Shown piece after piece: positions 62,601-64,000 of a stretch of 64,000 nucleotides of DNA (position 1 is the stretch's first letter; the number at the start of each line of letters is the position of its first letter). Source of the stretch: Pycnopodia helianthoides (Eukaryota > Echinodermata > Asteroidea > Forcipulatida > Asteriidae); contig CM063246.1 of the NCBI GenBank assembly GCA_032158295.1, positions 1,397,371 through 1,461,370 on the forward strand, read 5' to 3'. The notes beneath the pieces are model-generated. The model did no database searches and was not told the DNA's origin. It saw nothing but the letters and a program-made list of their open reading frames with translations. The translations under genes and the position numbers were made by a program.

Positions 62601-63055
62601 TGAATGATAGATAAACTATGCCAGCCTGCAATATGATACCATGAGGGAATGCATGTACACAGTAAGTTCTGTGTAGAGTTGTGCCACCGTACACAACCTT
62701 GGCAGTCGAATGGTTTCAAATGGTTGGTCAACTCACTAGAAAATGTTGTCAAGAGTCACTGAGAGTTAAAAGCAAATAATTATGACAGATAACAAATAAC
62801 AGGAATGTTTTTTGAGGTATCAATGTATATTCGGTTTGCGGTAACACCATGTGTACATCTACTGTGCTATCATGTAAGTTGTGTGCAAATCTGTGACCAT
62901 TTATTTGTTCAACCTTGCCAACGGTGCACAACTCTTCAGGTCTACTGCAGAGCACTAAAGAGATTCTGACTTGAGAAAAATCCTTACCTGCTTTTTCATA
63001 CTCATGAGCAGCACCGTCAAAATCAGCCTTCCATTTTGTCCAGGATGTTTTGATG
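53499..63055 (-). CDS. NAPG: Gamma-SNAP (NSF attachment protein gamma), 9 exons, 5' end outside window
   Basis: Gamma-SNAP is a cytosolic TPR-like adaptor that binds SNARE complexes and recruits the ATPase NSF for disassembly. Exons: 63055-62988, 62380-62296, 61746-61698, 61005-60897, 60307-60241, 59179-59030, 57531-57452, 55762-55633, 53630-53499. Introns are GT..AG and phases agree everywhere except the third-to-fourth exon junction. The product follows human gamma-SNAP throughout: KWKADFDGAAHEYEKA, KALFHAGKAYEQA, EEAVHLIKRAA, GDTAAITLEKAA, NEDRLRQAVELLSKAARL, HLHRNDFVAA, LLEGFDQQDQEAIN and an acidic tail ending DEYAGGLL. The tail resembles the SNAP C-terminus that stimulates NSF. The first about 22-25 residues lie beyond the right edge. 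Exon 4 seems to lack one base. Confidence 0.96.
53801..54110. mobile_element. Foldback repeat (ACACTGTAAAAA / TTTTTACAGTGTT)
   Basis: AACACTGTAAAAAACACTGT at 53801 answers CACAGTGCTTTTTACAGTGTT ending at 53931. The second half (53970-54080) repeats TAAGTCCACATAGTGTTT and AGTCCCTACACTGTTCTCA in the opposite sense. In the last NAPG intron. Confidence 0.6.
54373..54732. mobile_element. Foldback MITE, family B (long form)
   Basis: AGGTCTCGATTTCACAAAGAG at the left, GCTTTGTGAAAATCGGCCCCT at the right. It also carries GATCTTAACTGCAAATC and CAAATCACTATGGTGATACTG, blocks shared with 57600-57706. Confidence 0.65.
55181..55562. mobile_element. piggyBac-type MITE
   Basis: TTAGGGTATTATACAGGATTGG at the left, CAATCCTGTATAATACTTTTAA at the right. 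Immediately next to the penultimate NAPG exon. Confidence 0.75.
55633..55762 (-). CDS. NAPG: NAPG exon, LLEGFDQQDQ
   Basis: 130 nt; it completes an AG-split codon to Ser and encodes IDGYAMDECSILLEELLEGF then DQQDQEAINKVLLMPYFTYL and DND before GTACGT. Confidence 0.95.
55823..56215. repeat. Local tandem duplication, period about 234 bp
   Basis: TATTATTTATTTTACCGAGACAG occurs at 55831 and 56065. Both are followed by ACCAA.ATGTAAACG.GAAAGAACAT, GGCCGATTTGACCC and GCTAAATGTATTTTGTGTACTG. About 15% diverged by eye. Confidence 0.75.
56480..56630 (-). repeat. S2 SINE
   Basis: Minus-strand TCTAGTGGTTAAGATATCTG, GGGTTCGAATCCCACCC-like block (CGGGTGGGATTCGAACC on plus) and the AAGCACTTAGTATACAGTGC tail. 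Confidence 0.65.
56681..57072. mobile_element. Three nested inverted repeats
   Basis: Outer arms 56681-56720 and 57032-57072 (ACAATCGGCGACCGGAGT...GTGGGTATA) are inverted. Between them lie, side by side, a foldback element with CCAGGCCTGGAATT ends (56721-56888) and the long hairpin related to 9016-9156 (56889-57045). The simplest reading is two foldback elements inserted in a third. Confidence 0.75.
57335..57398 (+). repeat. LINE 3' tail ending in (ATT)n
   Basis: GTGATATGCGCTATACAAGAATG followed by ATTATTATTATT is the style of a CR1/L2-type 3' end. No coding part remains. Confidence 0.5.
57452..57531 (-). CDS. NAPG: NAPG exon, HLHRNDFVAA
   Basis: 80 nt after TATTTTCAG: LIAVTVLIHLHRNDFVAASK and VCQVAM, ending AG before GTAAAT. 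Matches TIAQVLVHLHRNDYVAAERC of human gamma-SNAP. Confidence 0.95.
58007..58640. mobile_element. Foldback element (AGGCCAAAAAAATAAG ends)
   Basis: AAGGCCAAAAAAATAAGGGCTCTGTTTCCGG at the left and TCGGAAACAAAACACTTG...TTTGCCTAA at the right are inverted. The middle (58310-58510) is full of GCGCAAACTG and CAGATTGCGC self-complementary pieces. Confidence 0.6.
58655..58775 (-). repeat. S2 SINE fragment
   Basis: AATATTATTTGGTCTTTACCC, AAGCACTGTATACTCAGTAC and CACAGGCATATAACTTTGGTGGGATTC match the S2 tail; the head is lost. Confidence 0.55.
59030..59179 (-). CDS. NAPG: NAPG exon, NEDRLRQAVELL
   Basis: 150 nt, phase 0 to 0: NEDRLRQAVELLSKAARLSV, then KARDYDKALQLLEKTRNMYD and VVENLGAVYK before GTGGGT. 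The longest near-identical block to vertebrate gamma-SNAP (ENEERLRQAVELLGKASRLL). Confidence 0.97.
60022..60070 (-). ncRNA. Hammerhead-like core (probable PLE relic)
   Basis: On the minus strand: CTGACGA (60062-60056), T, GACTAG, AGCAGG, CTAGTC, GAAA (60036-60033), then CGTTG. The CUGANGA box, 6-bp stem II and GAAA are those of a hammerhead ribozyme, apart from one extra T before stem II. Stem III and a cleavage triplet are not evident. Confidence 0.4.
60241..60307 (-). CDS. NAPG: NAPG exon, MIETINAPEACNLY
   Basis: 67 nt after GTTGATAG. The first base completes AA to AAA (Lys), then MIETINAPEACNLYISASEI and AE before GTAAGC. Aligns with LIENVDPEKAVQLYQQTANVFE. Confidence 0.93.
60647..60844. 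mobile_element. Foldback MITE, family A
   Basis: AGGGTCCAATTTCATAGAGC at the left, GCTCTATGAAATTGGGCCCC at the right; only about 50 bp from a NAPG exon. Confidence 0.8.
60897..61005 (-). pseudogene. NAPG: NAPG exon, EEAVHLIKRAA, with an apparent missing base
   Basis: CTCAG acceptor then GATATGAAGGATACGAGG. The upstream exon ends in phase 0, giving Asp-Met-Lys (human Glu-Met-Gln), but the conserved continuation YEEAVHLIKRAAMLYREHGT is one base out. Length is 109 where 110 fits (36 codons plus 2). A lost base near 60993-60995 (GGA-TAC) restores the family pattern. It ends ...ITLEKAAK in phase 2 before GTAAGC, in step with the next exon. Confidence 0.85.
61698..61746 (-). CDS. NAPG: NAPG exon, ALFHAGKAYEQA
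   Basis: 49 nt after TGATTCAG: A completes GCA (Ala), then LFHAGKAYEQAAVALK before GTAAGA. Human: ALFHAAKAYEQAGMMLK. Confidence 0.95.
62025..62200 (+). repeat. S3 SINE, head in plus orientation
   Basis: GTGTCATGGCCGAGTGGTC (A-box), CAAGCTCTAGTGTTT (long variable arm), GTGTGGGTTCGAATCC (B-box), CATGACACTTG and a GGTATAAGTGCATTCTGC tail. The class II tRNA shape is clear. Confidence 0.7.
62296..62380 (-). CDS. NAPG: NAPG exon, AKSYEKAKETY
   Basis: 85 nt after GGAACAG: GLCYRHAKSYEKAKETYMKA then ADCHRQCK and GC before GTATCC. Matches AFKNAKQFEQAKDACLREAV. Confidence 0.93.
62988..63055 (-). CDS. NAPG: NAPG first exon in window
   Basis: 68 nt after CTCTTTAG: C (ending a TAC-like codon), IKTSWTKWKADFDGAAHEYE and KA, ending G before GTAAGG. 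Human: LKTGFLKWKPDYDSAASEYGKA. The initiator exon must lie to the right of the window. Confidence 0.95.
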
Positions 63056-63098
63056 CTAAAGAGATATGACAGGAAAAATAGTAATATATCTACAAGTT

Positions 63099-63423
63099 TT
63101 AACCCTTCCAGTGCCGCCAACGTTCTGAAACGTCAAACAAAGTATCCATCCACAGGCCGCCAACGTTCCCATACGTTCTACTAGTCGACCAAAAACAAAA
63201 TATAAATGCCCTCTGGATAAAGAACGGCCAAAACACGACCGGCACGGAACCCTTTGAGCGCCGCCAACGTTCTGAAACGTCAAACTGAATCTCCATTCAC
63301 AGGCCGCCATCGTTCATTTACGTTCTACTACTCGAAATAATTTTTTTTATATTTTTTTTTTAAATGGCCGGCCGGCCTGTGGATTGAGAATTTTTAAAAC
63401 AAGGCTGGCACTCTAAGGGTTAA
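63099..63423. mobile_element. TTAACCCTT foldback MITE (long form)
   Basis: TTAACCCTTCCAGTGCCGCC at the left, GGCTGGCACTCTAAGGGTTAA at the right, with the internal CCGCCAACGTTCTGAAACGTC block duplicated (63115 and 63262). Twice the size of the copy at 4011. Confidence 0.8.
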
Positions 63424-64000
63424 ATACCAGTAATGAATGACCAACACCAACATAAGGCAGTTCTCAAAAAATAGCCAAAAGGTATTAAAACTTAATAAAA
63501 AAGTGATGACAGCCAATGCATACTGTTAGCCAGAGTGGTGTCTTTGTGTCTTTTGGACACCCTGTTAAAAATTTGAACAACCTGTTTTTGGTCATTTACA
63601 TGTAAAATGTATTGTAAGTTAACAATTTGGACACCCAGTTTATTTTCAGCAAATTTTGACACCCTTTTACCAAATCATGGCTATAGCCTTGAACCAATGT
63701 CAAGACGACGATGTTTAACCCTTTCAGCCCCAAGTTCTTTTGACATAAACAACTGCTGGAGCCCACGTCCTTTGACCACTCAAGCGTGAAGCACACTTCC
63801 TCACACAACAGGAAGCTGGTGTTCAAAGTTTGATTTTACAAACTCTAAATATATTATTACCTTGAAGATTTTATTTTAGAGCATAATGAATAATAAAAAT
63901 TGTCTTAGTTATTGATTTTTCTTTCATATAATTCAAAAATCATTGAAATCAGCCAAAGAATGTCCAAGTTCTTGGTCTTTGTTTCCTCAGTGTGTTCTGA
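63424..64000. other. NAPG intron sequence, no exon found
   Basis: I looked on the minus strand for the initiator exon and saw none. TTTAACCCTTTCAGCCCCAAG at 63714 may be one end of another TTAACCC-type repeat. Confidence 0.4.

Overview
The window is animal nuclear DNA, most likely from a marine invertebrate and probably an echinoderm. The two genes I can identify are split into short exons with GT..AG introns. The rest is dense with tRNA-derived SINEs, foldback MITEs and retroelement debris. A sea star is my best guess from the look of the MITE families, but that is recognition from memory. There are no bacterial operons, ribosome binding sites or CRISPR arrays.

Layout. 1-8.4 kb: repeats only (SINEs, foldback elements, microsatellites). 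8.4-16.9 kb, minus strand: COQ9, the mitochondrial lipid-binding protein of coenzyme Q biosynthesis. I reconstructed seven coding exons, and one carries an apparent 1-nt deletion in a conserved block. 17.3-39.6 kb: a transposon array. It is built from many copies of an unrecognised basic ORF (called ORF1 here), fragments of a Penelope-like retroelement (PLE) reverse transcriptase, copies of an ISXO2/Merlin-type DDE transposase, and pieces of a Ginger- or gypsy-like element with an integrase tail, an Ulp1-like protease and a PHD finger. Embedded in it at 22.25-23.83 kb is a 1.58-kb near-perfect inverted array of six 317-bp tRNA-like SINE units, flanked by a 12-bp target duplication. 39.6-53.5 kb: no gene recognised; a 177-bp satellite, TTAA-flanked MITEs and simple repeats. 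53.5-63.1 kb, minus strand: the gamma-SNAP (NAPG) gene, nine exons to the stop codon. Its 5' exon(s) lie beyond the right edge. One exon again seems to lack a single base.

Most interesting signal. Almost every ORF1 copy is followed, a few tens of bases after its stop, by a 6-bp stem with a TTTC loop (GGTCCTTTTCAGGACC or GGTTCTTTTCAGAACC), then ACCAC/ACCCC and a CAAAGAGAG purine block. This is the arrangement of the 3' end of replication-dependent histone mRNAs (stem-loop for SLBP, purine element for U7 snRNP). The same hairpin occurs at isolated PLE-like termini next to hammerhead-like cores. A mobile element using histone-type, poly(A)-independent, S-phase-coupled 3' processing would be unusual. 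I cannot say from here whether it has been described.

The two cellular genes are functionally unrelated (mitochondrial CoQ synthesis; SNARE complex disassembly) and are separated by the array. Both carry single-base disruptions in otherwise well-conserved exons, which suggests residual base-level assembly errors more than two independent pseudogenes.
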